From CALBPI01 sp045110335 (lineage in GTDB: Bacteria > Pseudomonadota > Gammaproteobacteria > Steroidobacterales > Woeseiaceae), in contig JBGCGB010000002.1 in assembly GCA_045110335.1 (NCBI GenBank), forward strand, positions 62,001 to 126,000: a DNA stretch of 64,000 bases, written 5' to 3'. Positions within the stretch are counted from its first letter, which is position 1; each line of letters starts with the position of its first letter. Both the position numbers and the translations under genes were made by a program. The notes below the pieces were generated by a model, which saw only the letters and a program-made list of their open reading frames with translations, did no database searches and was not told the DNA's origin. This document shows, piece by piece, positions 43,009 to 51,853 of the stretch.

Positions 43009-44331
43009 ATGCTCGCGTTCAATGAAAAAATCAAAGCAGCACTGTGGCACCAAAACCTCGGTAACGCACCATGGTACCAGCGTATTGCCATCACGGTGTT
43101 GCGTTACATTTATGCGTTGTCGCGTGATCTGGTCGGGGGGCAGCTATCACTGCATGCGATGAGTCTTGTGTATTCCACACTATTGGCGACAGTCCCACTC
43201 GTCGCATTCAGTTTTTCGGTTCTAAAGGGGCTGGACCTTCATTTAGAACTGCAACCCTTACTCCTTGACCTGGTTGCCCCGTTGGGCGAACAAGGCGTCA
43301 CGATAACCAACGAAGTCATGGGTATGGTCGACAAGGTTAGTGGTGGTGTACTCGGCGGCTTAAGTCTCTCGATTTTTCTCTACACCGCGGTATCGATGGT
43401 TCAAAAGGTCGAGACCAGCTTCAACTATGTTTGGCATGTCAATCAGCCCAGAGGGATTGCGCGTCGCATTGTCGACTACGCGACCATCTTGCTGATCGGC
43501 CCTCTCGTTATGGCGCTCGCGATCGCATCGATTGCATCGCTCGGCAACAATGCCGTTGTTCAGGCTGTGTCGGATTCAAGTATCGTCAGCCCCATCACGG
43601 CGCTCGTTGGTCAGTTTGTCCCTTTCTTGTTGGTAATGCTGTTATTCACCGCCCTGTACAAGTGGATGCCGAATACTCGTGTGCACTGGCTCGCGGCGCT
43701 GATCGGTGGCGTTGTTGCGGGCTGTCTTTGGGCATTGGTTGGCTTTTATTTCAAGACGTTCGTGTTGTATTCAACAAGAGCACTGATCATCTATGCCGGT
43801 TTTGCCATTGCAATCACAACACTCATTTGGCTTTATGCCAACTGGCTGATCCTTCTGCTAGGCGCCCGCTTGGCTTTCTATTTTCAAAATCGCGCCTACC
43901 TGCTCATTGGCCGCCATGATCCTTCACTCTCCAACAGCACCAAAGAATCGTTAGCACTCGACATCATGATCATGATCGGCCGAGCGTTTCGTGATCAACG
44001 GCGGGATATCACCACCCGCAGTATCGCCCGAAAACTCGGGTTGCCTGGCGTCATTGTCGGTAAGGTCGTCGCACAACTGGAGAAAGCGCGCTTGATCGCC
44101 GCCACCGAAACGGAAGAACTGATGCCCGCGATGGATATCCACGCCATGAAATTGACCGATATCGTTCATGCTGTTCGGTCGACCGGAGATAGTGGCATTG
44201 CCACCGTACCGAATTGGTCGTCGGAAGTTCAACAATTGAGACAGGCAATTGACGAGCAGCTTAGTGTGGCCATCGGCACGAGAACGCTGGGCGAATTGCT
44301 GACCGACGAGCAGGCAGCCGCCGAAGCTTAG
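43009..44331 (+). CDS. YihY/virulence factor BrkB family inner-membrane protein
   Basis: 440 aa. Six hydrophobic helices from about residues 35 to 290 (e.g. LSIFLYTAVSMVQKVETSFN, LLIGPLVMALAIASIASLG, FVPFLLVMLLFTALYKWMPN), with the family motifs LSLHAMSLVYSTLLATVPL and YALVGFYFK-type segments. The C-terminal 130 residues are soluble and look like a winged-helix domain (RSIARKLGLPGVIVGKVVAQ). Members were once mis-named ribonuclease BN; function unclear, perhaps envelope transport. An alternative as a transporter cannot be excluded. Confidence 0.9.
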   Translation: MLAFNEKIKAALWHQNLGNAPWYQRIAITVLRYIYALSRDLVGGQLSLHAMSLVYSTLLATVPLVAFSFSVLKGLDLHLELQPLLLDLVAPLGEQGVTITNEVMGMVDKVSGGVLGGLSLSIFLYTAVSMVQKVETSFNYVWHVNQPRGIARRIVDYATILLIGPLVMALAIASIASLGNNAVVQAVSDSSIVSPITALVGQFVPFLLVMLLFTALYKWMPNTRVHWLAALIGGVVAGCLWALVGFYFKTFVLYSTRALIIYAGFAIAITTLIWLYANWLILLLGARLAFYFQNRAYLLIGRHDPSLSNSTKESLALDIMIMIGRAFRDQRRDITTRSIARKLGLPGVIVGKVVAQLEKARLIAATETEELMPAMDIHAMKLTDIVHAVRSTGDSGIATVPNWSSEVQQLRQAIDEQLSVAIGTRTLGELLTDEQAAAEA

Positions 44332-44471
44332 TCGTGGTGACGACTAACAACTAAGCGTAGGAACCTTGGCGAGGGCTGCTTTCGAGATCACGATCGCATG
44401 GCAGTCTAGACCGGTACCGTGCCTCGCCAACGCAGTCAGTCATACCGGCGTCAATCCAGCCTGAATCGCGC

Positions 44472-45251
44472 CTACTCCGGAGACGCCGCAGACCCTGCGA
44501 GGATGCCTCCGTCGATAGTCAGCTCCGCACCGGTCATGTAGGCAGCCTCATCGGAAGCTAGCAAAACAGCGATCGCAGCCACTTCATCCGGCGTTCCGAA
44601 TCGTTTCATTGGCGTGTCTTTCAGAAACAAAGCCATGGTGTCCTCGCGGTCAGGCCCATCACCCAATATGGGTTCCCACATCGGCGTCAGAATAGCCGCC
44701 GGGTGAATTGAGTTACAGCGAATGTTCAACCCTTGTTCGGCGCAATAAAGCGCGACCGTCTTGGTGTGATTTCGCACTGCCGCCTTCGACGATGCGTAGG
44801 CACTCGCGGCCGGTATACCTACCAAACCCGAACGCGATGAGATATTAATAATCGAACCGCATTCACGCGGGCGCATCGCCTGAATCGCGTACTTACAGCC
44901 TAAGAAAACGCCATCAAGGTTCGTTCGATGAACGGCGTGCCAATCCTCCAAGGCAGCATGTTCCGGATCATGCTTTATCGGGCCCTGTTCAAACCCGGTG
45001 ATACCCGCATTGTTGACGAGTATGTCAACGCCTCGGACCACATCAAAAACATGCTGCCAGTCGGATTCAACACGTACATCAAGCTTCAAGAATTCGAGTG
45101 CTAATTGCGACGCTGCACGCCTACCCGTTTCCTCATCAACATCCGTCAATACGACCCGCGCGCCTTCCGCCTTGAAAGCACGAGCGATCGCTTCTCCAAT
45201 ACCGCGCGCGGCGCCGGTGATGATTGCTGTTTTGTTGACTAGTCTTTGCAT
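44472..45251 (-). CDS. Short-chain dehydrogenase/reductase
   Basis: 259 aa, classical SDR. TGAARGIGEAIARAF is the TGxxxGxG nucleotide site; an Asp after the second strand (LTDVDEETG) favours NAD. NNAGITGFE is present and the catalytic Ser-Tyr-Lys occurs in IINISSRSGLVGIPAASAYASSKAAV. The nearest named types are cyclopentanol/3-alpha-hydroxysteroid dehydrogenases of this subfamily, but substrate cannot be read from sequence. AGGA ribosome-binding site before the ATG. No functional partner gene adjacent. Confidence 0.9.
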   Translation of the reverse strand: MQRLVNKTAIITGAARGIGEAIARAFKAEGARVVLTDVDEETGRRAASQLALEFLKLDVRVESDWQHVFDVVRGVDILVNNAGITGFEQGPIKHDPEHAALEDWHAVHRTNLDGVFLGCKYAIQAMRPRECGSIINISSRSGLVGIPAASAYASSKAAVRNHTKTVALYCAEQGLNIRCNSIHPAAILTPMWEPILGDGPDREDTMALFLKDTPMKRFGTPDEVAAIAVLLASDEAAYMTGAELTIDGGILAGSAASPE

Positions 45252-45552
45252 CTTTCATCCTTTGTGGACACATTCTGATACCGCGCCAGGATCATTATGG
45301 CTCGCGCCGACCAACAGACTCAATCCAATGACCATGAATCGCTAGTGAGCCTTTTGTTGAGCGCGACGATGAATCCGGTATAGCGGCGGACAGCTTTCGA
45401 ATTGACCGCCCGTCAGCGCTGCCTGTCAATACCGGACAATCAACGGCTTCATGCTGGCGAGGCAATAGACCCGCGTGCCAGCATTTTCTTCGCCACCGAC
45501 TATTCACGTCTGCTAGGATCTAGCCGATGGTGGTTGGCGCAAGGATCCATTC
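45252..45552. other. Divergent intergenic region
   Basis: 301 bases between the SDR gene and the exported-protein gene, which are transcribed away from each other. Good ribosome-binding sites sit at both ends (AGGA before the SDR start, AAGGA before 45553), so it probably holds two promoters. I see no coding gene, repeat or convincing promoter boxes in it; plus-strand short frames there have no family look. Confidence 0.45.
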
Positions 45553-46854
45553 ATGGCGGCACAAATAGCTCGGTCGATATTGTCCAGACCCCGTGCTCCG
45601 CTGAGACGTTGTAAGCGCCTGCGCCGTTTCGGGTTTGTATTGGCAATCGTATTGCTGCCGGCGACACTGTCCGCCTATGAACCAGATGCAGCACTGCGAA
45701 AATCCCTTGCCAAAGCCTTCAAGAAAGAACTCGTTGCTGCAACCCCGCAAGCCCAGCGGTTCTCAGTTCGCGTGTCTTTTTCGACCAAAGGCGCTTTTCG
45801 CGACTATGAACGTCTAGCCAAAAAGGCAGGCTTTCCGGCCTATGATGATTGCAGCATAGCAACTTTCGCCGAAGTTACGAATTGGCAAATCCTGCAGGGC
45901 AATGACATTGAACCGGAACGCATCAAGACACTCGTCAAGCTTTGTGAAGCATCACCTACCACGGTGTTAGGTCCGAAACCGTTGCCGCAAATTCAAGGTG
46001 ATCGGGAAATATTGAGAGGCATGTGGCAACGTAACCTGGCTTTTGTCGGTCGCACGCTGCGTGACGAAGCGCTAGCGCAATTCGTCCGCGAAGATGCACG
46101 CAATCAGTTTTTCTTGCTGCATGGTGAGCCTGCTGACTGGCGACTCACGGCGAATGGCTTTAAGCCAACCGAACAACCACCAGAAACCGCTTTGCCGGAT
46201 GCTGCCGATCCAACTGATATCGCGGTTGCAAGCCCTCGCTCGACAGAAGCTCCTCGGGTCATACCTGCCGACGAGACGGAGAATGACTTTCAACTCATCA
46301 TGCGAACCGTCACACGTTATGGCCTCTCCGGCGTCTATGTAAAAAACGAAACCTATCTGCTGTTGAACGACGGTTCGATCAAGCGACGCCTGACTAAGAG
46401 CCCACATACGCTGGATGTCGTTACATCCAAACGGCAGCAATCCGACGATTGGGGGCGCTGGAAAAAAAGCGGCGATCAGATCGAGGTACGTTGGCCGGGA
46501 GATGAAGCGGTCATTTGGAAGAAATGGTTTATCACACGCCCGGCAACCAGACCATCGCTACGCGGACGCTTTCAGTCAGCGGACGGTTTCGGTGGAGGTC
46601 GTGTTGCGAACTTCAACACCGTTGCATTCGACAAAGACGGTCGTTTCAGCTGGGCCACACTCAAAGGCGGCGATACCGGTGCGTGGCTGCCCGCCTATTC
46701 GGATCGGGAAAGAGCGGGCACTTATGAGCTGGACCAATTCTCGATCCATCTACGCTACAACGACGGTACTATCGAGACCTATGCGTTTTGCTTTTATCCG
46801 AAAGACAACCAGCACCTTGTTATCGGGTCGAACCATTTCAGACAATTGGATTAA
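45553..46854 (+). CDS. Exported protein of unknown function
   Basis: 433 aa. A basic stretch (RPRAPLRRCKRLRR) precedes a hydrophobic signal segment (FGFVLAIVLLPATLSA), so this is probably secreted, with a possible Ala-x-Ala cleavage near residue 41. The mature protein has a helical first half (AFKKELVAATPQAQRF) with two cysteines, a variable Pro/Thr-rich linker (about residues 210-240), then a beta-rich half (YVKNETYLLLNDGSIKRRLT, DGRFSWATLKGGDTGAW) that looks like a small beta-barrel or lipocalin-like unit ending in FCFYPKDNQHLVIG. I do not recognise the family. Neighbours give no clue. Confidence 0.75.
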   Translation: MAAQIARSILSRPRAPLRRCKRLRRFGFVLAIVLLPATLSAYEPDAALRKSLAKAFKKELVAATPQAQRFSVRVSFSTKGAFRDYERLAKKAGFPAYDDCSIATFAEVTNWQILQGNDIEPERIKTLVKLCEASPTTVLGPKPLPQIQGDREILRGMWQRNLAFVGRTLRDEALAQFVREDARNQFFLLHGEPADWRLTANGFKPTEQPPETALPDAADPTDIAVASPRSTEAPRVIPADETENDFQLIMRTVTRYGLSGVYVKNETYLLLNDGSIKRRLTKSPHTLDVVTSKRQQSDDWGRWKKSGDQIEVRWPGDEAVIWKKWFITRPATRPSLRGRFQSADGFGGGRVANFNTVAFDKDGRFSWATLKGGDTGAWLPAYSDRERAGTYELDQFSIHLRYNDGTIETYAFCFYPKDNQHLVIGSNHFRQLD

Positions 46855-46910
46855 AGGCAGTCATGGTTGAGCCCGGCGCGCGATAAGCGTCCACCGTGCG
46901 AAGCGGCCAT

Positions 46911-49097
46911 TCAACCCGTCAAATCGAGCAGCGCTAGCAGCCCTGCCGCGGCCTCGGCGTCACACAACGCGCGATGATGCGTCTCTAACGGAATGTCATA
47001 TTCACGGCAAAGCGCTTTGAGACTGTAAGAAGCATGCCCCTTAAATTGTCGACGCATCGAAGCGCAAGTACACAACTTTGGATATCGAAAACGCTGTCCG
47101 ATCCGTTCAAATTCAGCCTTAATAAAGCTGTAGTCGAAATTGACGTTATGCGCGACAAAAATCCCACCTGCTAGAAACTCGCTGAATGCTTCTGCGACTT
47201 CCGAAAAAAGCGGCGCATCCGCAACCATTGAATTTGAAATACCTGTCAAGCGTGTGATGTGCGGCGGGATCGTTCGCATGGGATTGAGCAGTGTTGAAAA
47301 GCGGTCAATCACGACACCATTGCAAACTTTGACAGCACCAATCTCGGTAACACGATGATTGCCGGCGCGCCCACCGGTAGTCTCAACGTCGACAACAACA
47401 TAACACTGATCGGGATTCGCCACCCACTCAATGCGGATCACTTCCGTAGGGAATCCCGCAGTTCGTAGCCGATCAATACAGCGTAACTGATGTCGTCGCA
47501 GTTGATCCCCGGGCGCTTTGATTTCAACGAAAACGACGGAAGCATTATCAACGAGCATGAGATCGGGATAACCGGTTTTATGCGCCGCATAATCCTGACA
47601 CATAGGACGTAACACATTGGCAATCACCAAAGGGTCGGCGTGTGTTAGCAAGGCTGTGAGCGCGGGCACGCTATTTCGCCGCCATCTGAATACACCATTG
47701 AACTTGCCAAAGTTACCTGTGATGGTCTTCAACAATCGTTGCAGGGTTTTACGAGCGCCTCCGTTCATGGTGAGCCGCTTTTCAATTTCATCCCGATGCT
47801 GTGCGTAGAAAGTCTTCTCACTGAGGTGCGTCGGCAGACCTTCAAAAGGCGAATGCGTCTTCGCATATTCACCTTCGAACAAGAGGTCCCAAAACAGCAC
47901 ACCAAACAAAACCCGCCACAATTGGTTTTCGGTGCGAAACGCTTGTCGTCCAGAACCATTAAAGTGATCGATAGCGGCACGTTCTGGCGATCCCCGCCAG
48001 TAAGCATCCAACTGCAAGACGTCAGCGTCGATCAGTTCCGTGCGCAAGTCCGATCGGCGCTTTTGTCCAAAGCGACTTTCCAAAGTGTCTATCGCATAAC
48101 ACTGCGCATCATCGCTGCCTGGCGAAACTATTTGTTCTTCCAGACACACGCGCGCTTCACTATGCCTCTTTTTGGAAACGAGCAACCGCACAGCGGAGCG
48201 CAAACAATCGACAGAGTCGCCCTTTCTATAGGACACAATCGCACGCTCAGTCTGCTTTCGCTCCTCGGCGATCCGACCAAGCCTCAGTGCTAATTTGTCG
48301 CGAGCAATGACGGCAGATGGGGTGTCCGGCTCAGGCCAGCTTGGCATTCGAGCGAATACAGCATCAATTTCAGTCCTCAATCCCGAACGGATACGCCGCC
48401 GCTCACATGCATAAAAAAAGGCAGTTTCGGCTTCGAGCGCCGTCGAAAATCGTGGTTCATAACCGAAAGCGCCCTGCTCTTTGACGATGCCGAGGTCACG
48501 CAGCGTTATCTGAGAGGCACCATCAAAGAGTCGCCCAAAATAGAGATACTGAAGGAAATCGAACGTGTCGCAACGGGCTGCAACGACGAAACCCCGCCGC
48601 TTTGCTTTTTCAATCACTGGAAGCGCCGGCACATGCTCCAGCGCAAAGGCAACGCAGTCCGCTTTGCGCCATGCTTGCTTGATAGCGGGATGCGCCGCAA
48701 AACGCAACAACTGAGGTTTTGAAAGCGTATGCAGCAAACGCTCATAGTCTCGCTCCCCAACCGGTCGGACGAAACCGGCATCGTGAAGATCACAAAATGA
48801 GGCGTCGATATCTCCAAGCTCCGGGTATTTGAGTTTTCGGATATCGAACATCGTGCCCTTGCGATTCAACAATCGTACAAAAAGACACTGCGCATCCTGT
48901 GGCAACTCATCGAACGCACGAAGCGCAGATAGATTTACCGAACCAAGCACATGCGCGTAATGAGTTTGGACGAAATCACGCAGTTCGTTGAAGTGATCCC
49001 GATAATAGAAGGTGGGCAACCGGCGTCTCTGGCGAAACCTGCCCGGGTTGGCCGCGATTTCGGCTGCAGGTTTATCTAATTGATGGTCACTAAACAT
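46911..49097 (-). CDS. FAN1-type VRR-NUC nuclease fused to a DEDDh (DnaQ-like) exonuclease
   Basis: 728 aa. Residues 1-560 match bacterial FAN1 structure-specific nuclease: LQYLYFGRLFDGASQITLRD in the N-terminal region, a TPR-like helical middle (EERKQTERAIVSYRKGDSVD), PFEGLPTHL, and the VRR-NUC core with Pro511-Asp512 (GYPDLML), Glu525 and Lys527 (VFVEIKAP) and Gln537. Residues about 565-728 are a complete DEDDh 3'-5' exonuclease: Asp570 and Glu572 in VVVDVETTGG, Asp655 in AHNVNFDYSF, His708 and Asp713 in HRALCDAEA. FAN1 unhooks interstrand crosslinks; the fused proofreading-type exonuclease could trim the product. A LexA box lies 53-72 bases upstream of the start. Convergent with the exported-protein gene. 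Confidence 0.93.
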   Translation of the reverse strand: MFSDHQLDKPAAEIAANPGRFRQRRRLPTFYYRDHFNELRDFVQTHYAHVLGSVNLSALRAFDELPQDAQCLFVRLLNRKGTMFDIRKLKYPELGDIDASFCDLHDAGFVRPVGERDYERLLHTLSKPQLLRFAAHPAIKQAWRKADCVAFALEHVPALPVIEKAKRRGFVVAARCDTFDFLQYLYFGRLFDGASQITLRDLGIVKEQGAFGYEPRFSTALEAETAFFYACERRRIRSGLRTEIDAVFARMPSWPEPDTPSAVIARDKLALRLGRIAEERKQTERAIVSYRKGDSVDCLRSAVRLLVSKKRHSEARVCLEEQIVSPGSDDAQCYAIDTLESRFGQKRRSDLRTELIDADVLQLDAYWRGSPERAAIDHFNGSGRQAFRTENQLWRVLFGVLFWDLLFEGEYAKTHSPFEGLPTHLSEKTFYAQHRDEIEKRLTMNGGARKTLQRLLKTITGNFGKFNGVFRWRRNSVPALTALLTHADPLVIANVLRPMCQDYAAHKTGYPDLMLVDNASVVFVEIKAPGDQLRRHQLRCIDRLRTAGFPTEVIRIEWVANPDQCYVVVDVETTGGRAGNHRVTEIGAVKVCNGVVIDRFSTLLNPMRTIPPHITRLTGISNSMVADAPLFSEVAEAFSEFLAGGIFVAHNVNFDYSFIKAEFERIGQRFRYPKLCTCASMRRQFKGHASYSLKALCREYDIPLETHHRALCDAEAAAGLLALLDLTG

Positions 49098-49149
49098 GAA
49101 TTGTCAGTTTTGCTGTAGCTCGCCACTGACTATAACCAAATTCCGCCAC

Positions 49150-49169
49150 TACTGTATATAAAAACAGTT
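49150..49169 (-). promoter_or_regulatory. LexA/SOS box upstream of the FAN1-DnaQ fusion
   Basis: TACTGTATATAAAAACAGTT: perfect CTGT-N8-ACAG core with the AT-rich spacer and flanking TA/TT of the gammaproteobacterial SOS consensus. On the minus strand it overlaps the -35 position of a plausible promoter whose -10 is TATAGT, 17 bases downstream (toward the gene). Confidence 0.88.
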
Positions 49170-49220
49170 TTTTGTGCTGATTGAAGAGCGACCAGTCATG
49201 AAACGCTGGATGCAGCGAAC

Positions 49221-50126
49221 CTATGATTCCTGTTGATAGACCAGTGAAACCGCGGCGTGCGAGCGATCCAGCTCAATCGCAACCGCCGATCTTTCTGACA
49301 ACCCCGCCAAATTGGCTCGCGTGATACGTTCGTAATGCTGAATGAATCGAGCCACATCTGCGTCGCTCATAATAGCCGTTCCGCCAGCGCCAACAGAAGT
49401 CCGCAATTTTTGCTCTTGCTTAAGACGCCATTCATGGACCACTTCAAAATCGGGTGCACGCAAAAAAACAAGATCATCCAACAGGTCGAAGAGCGCCTGG
49501 TAATCCGTCGTCAGTTTTTGATTTACGTAGTGACGCCAAATGCCCTCCGGATCCTCGTCGCGCTCCAATGAATTGATCGGTTCTTGCAATGCCGCAACGT
49601 CACATGGCACTGAACCGACACACCAGCCTTCAAGAATGATCAGGTCCAATGGACCCTCAATCCGATCCCAGCACGACGCTGGCGCGCGGTCATCTGTCGA
49701 CTTATCAAACCGCGGAACTTGAACCGACTCAGCATCACCCAATAACGTCAGCTGACGGATCAAAGACAAACCCAAGGCGACATCATGGGTACCAGGCACA
49801 CCCCGCGTCCGCAAGAGCGGATGCACCTTTGTGGCTAGCACTTCGCGTTCCGTTCGCGTCATGTAAAGATCATCAATGGACAGAATCGCAACGCGACGAT
49901 CATACGTACCGCCCATCACGTCCGCCAGCAAGGCGGCCAGTGTCGATTTCCCGGTTCCCTGAGCGCCATTGATACCTAGTACATAGGCCCCGCCCTGTGC
50001 GCGATCAAGTTGTGTATTCAACCAACTTGCCAGCGGGAGAAACGCCCGCCGCGCCGATTCAACGTAAGCCTGAGGTAAGGCGTGTTGTTCGATAAAGGCG
50101 TCAATGCTCACTGATTGGTCAGCCAT
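49221..50126 (-). CDS. P-loop glycerate kinase (D-glycerate 3-kinase-like)
   Basis: 301 aa. Walker A GINGAQGTGKST at about residues 50-61 and the kinase motif ILSIDDLYMTRTEREVLA place it in the phosphoribulokinase/uridine-kinase-like fold, specifically the GLYK (D-glycerate 3-kinase) type found in plants and some bacteria. LIILEGWCVGSVP is also typical. It overlaps the phosphorylase gene by 19 bases. In context it would recycle the glycerate released from glucosylglycerate into 3-phosphoglycerate. The substrate is inferred from family plus neighbours. Confidence 0.85.
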   Translation of the reverse strand: MADQSVSIDAFIEQHALPQAYVESARRAFLPLASWLNTQLDRAQGGAYVLGINGAQGTGKSTLAALLADVMGGTYDRRVAILSIDDLYMTRTEREVLATKVHPLLRTRGVPGTHDVALGLSLIRQLTLLGDAESVQVPRFDKSTDDRAPASCWDRIEGPLDLIILEGWCVGSVPCDVAALQEPINSLERDEDPEGIWRHYVNQKLTTDYQALFDLLDDLVFLRAPDFEVVHEWRLKQEQKLRTSVGAGGTAIMSDADVARFIQHYERITRANLAGLSERSAVAIELDRSHAAVSLVYQQES

Positions 50127-51853
50127 ACCGATTGATAAGGCGCGAGCACAATCGATGATTGAGTGTCTTCGATGACAAGGCCGCTAATCAAATCTCGCCA
50201 TCGATCAGTGCTGACTAAATTAATCGCGGATAACTCGAGTTTTTGCGTCGACGCACTAATATTCGAAATGCTGAAGATGTCTTGCCGACGATCAACAGAC
50301 TGTCGCCAGATACCAAACAGTTGCAGCCCTAGTTGCAATGTAAACTGGATCGCATTGGGATGAAACGACGGTTGCTGACAACGCAATTCGATGAGAGCTT
50401 TTAGTCGCGTCAATACTTTGGAGTGACGATTCTCTGGGTCCGCCAGATAGCCTTCCAGTCGCTCAGAATCCCAGCGATGCCGATTGATCGCACGGTACTG
50501 CCCTGTCCGAGCCAGCCCTTCAACGTCATTTGGTGTCCCGAGAAGGCTATGGATATAGATCCCGGGCACGCCTTCCAGCGCCAGCATGATGGCGTGAGCG
50601 CAAACAAATCGATCAATCTGAAATTGATCTGCTCCTTGCTCGGTGCCGGCAAGCGCATCAATCAAGCTGATGTTCACCTCGTAAGGACTCGTATTGCCGT
50701 CTGGCCCCGTGCGCATTGAAATCTTGCCACCAAAACCGGTCAGCGTATCTAGCAAACGTGAGCGCTCCGCATCGGAAAGCAGGCCATCCACCGGTCGCAA
50801 CCCGATACCGTCGTGGGATGCCAGAAAGTTAAAGTAAGTGGTGCCGCCACGGGCCGGCGGCATGCTCATCATCCACGTCTTTAGATGCCGGCAATCGCCG
50901 GTCAGCAAGGTATGGATCAACAAAGGCGGTAGCGAAAAGTTGTAAATAGCATGCGCTTCGTTCGCGTTACCGAAGTAAGTCAAGTTATCCCTGTTAGGCA
51001 CATTGGTTTCGGTAATCAACATCACCGATGGGTCCAGAAAATCGATCAACGTCCTCAGCAGCTTGATCACTTCATGGGTACGCTGATCATGCAGTGAAGT
51101 TGTGCCGGGTTCTTTCCAAAGAAACGCGACAGCGTCTAACCGTAAAACACGAATACCTTTCTCAAGATAGAAACGAATGATCTCAATGAAGCGAATCAGG
51201 ACCTCCGGATTACCGAAATCCAGATCCACCTGATCCGGCCCAAACGTACACCAAACCCAGCGCTTGCCATCTCGCGTCTCGACTTCAACCCGCAGTGGCG
51301 TCGACCTTGGTCGAACGACCTGGCTGAGATCATCCTCGGGCGATGTCTCTTTGAAATAGTCTTTACCCGGGTCTTTTCTCGACAAGAAATTCTGGAACCA
51401 GGAGGATTGACTCGACGCATGATTAATCACCACATCAGCCATCAGCCTGTAGCGGCTGGCGAGCGTTTCAACATCGGCCCAGGTCCCCGCAGGTGGATCA
51501 ACCTCCAAATAGTCTTTCACGGCAAACCCGTCGTCTGAACTCCAGGGGAAAAATGGCAAAACGTGTACGCCATTAATCGCCGGCGCCAAGTGATCATCAC
51601 AGAACCGACCCAGCGTCTTAAGCCCCGCTTCATTCGCTTTCTCGATGGAGTTCGCGTAAGCGATCATCCAGCAATCCGTCTGGTCCCAGTAATCTTGATA
51701 CGGGCGCGGCTCCTCAACGACTTCGGGATAGCGCATCGCGGCAATGACTTGGTCACAGAGCTTCTGATCGTCGTTGCGATAGATAAATTCCAGGTGCGCT
51801 GAAACGCGTGCCAACAATCGTGCTCGTCCCGTTGATTCTGCGGTCTCGGTCAC
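50108..51853 (-). CDS. GH13_18 glucosylglycerate (or sucrose-type) phosphorylase
   Basis: 581 aa, glycoside hydrolase family 13 with sucrose-phosphorylase-like sequence. (beta/alpha)8 motifs: LMADVVINHASSQSSWFQ, VLRLDAVAFLWKEPG (nucleophile Asp), LITETNVPN (acid/base Glu) and NFLASHDGIGLRP (transition-state Asp). Such enzymes phosphorolyse alpha-glucosides with retention of configuration, here most likely glucosylglycerate to glucose-1-phosphate and glycerate, because gpgS, gpgP and a glycerate kinase flank it. Sucrose or glucosylglycerol specificity cannot be excluded by sequence alone. It overlaps gpgS by four bases (ATGA). Confidence 0.88.
   Translation of the reverse strand: MTETAESTGRARLLARVSAHLEFIYRNDDQKLCDQVIAAMRYPEVVEEPRPYQDYWDQTDCWMIAYANSIEKANEAGLKTLGRFCDDHLAPAINGVHVLPFFPWSSDDGFAVKDYLEVDPPAGTWADVETLASRYRLMADVVINHASSQSSWFQNFLSRKDPGKDYFKETSPEDDLSQVVRPRSTPLRVEVETRDGKRWVWCTFGPDQVDLDFGNPEVLIRFIEIIRFYLEKGIRVLRLDAVAFLWKEPGTTSLHDQRTHEVIKLLRTLIDFLDPSVMLITETNVPNRDNLTYFGNANEAHAIYNFSLPPLLIHTLLTGDCRHLKTWMMSMPPARGGTTYFNFLASHDGIGLRPVDGLLSDAERSRLLDTLTGFGGKISMRTGPDGNTSPYEVNISLIDALAGTEQGADQFQIDRFVCAHAIMLALEGVPGIYIHSLLGTPNDVEGLARTGQYRAINRHRWDSERLEGYLADPENRHSKVLTRLKALIELRCQQPSFHPNAIQFTLQLGLQLFGIWRQSVDRRQDIFSISNISASTQKLELSAINLVSTDRWRDLISGLVIEDTQSSIVLAPYQSVWLTNQ

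Noticed and set aside
44366..44430. 9-bp inverted repeat TTGGCGAGG ... CCTCGCCAA after the YihY gene
   Set aside because: The arms are 47 bases apart and no U-run follows on either strand; not enough to call a terminator or a structured RNA.
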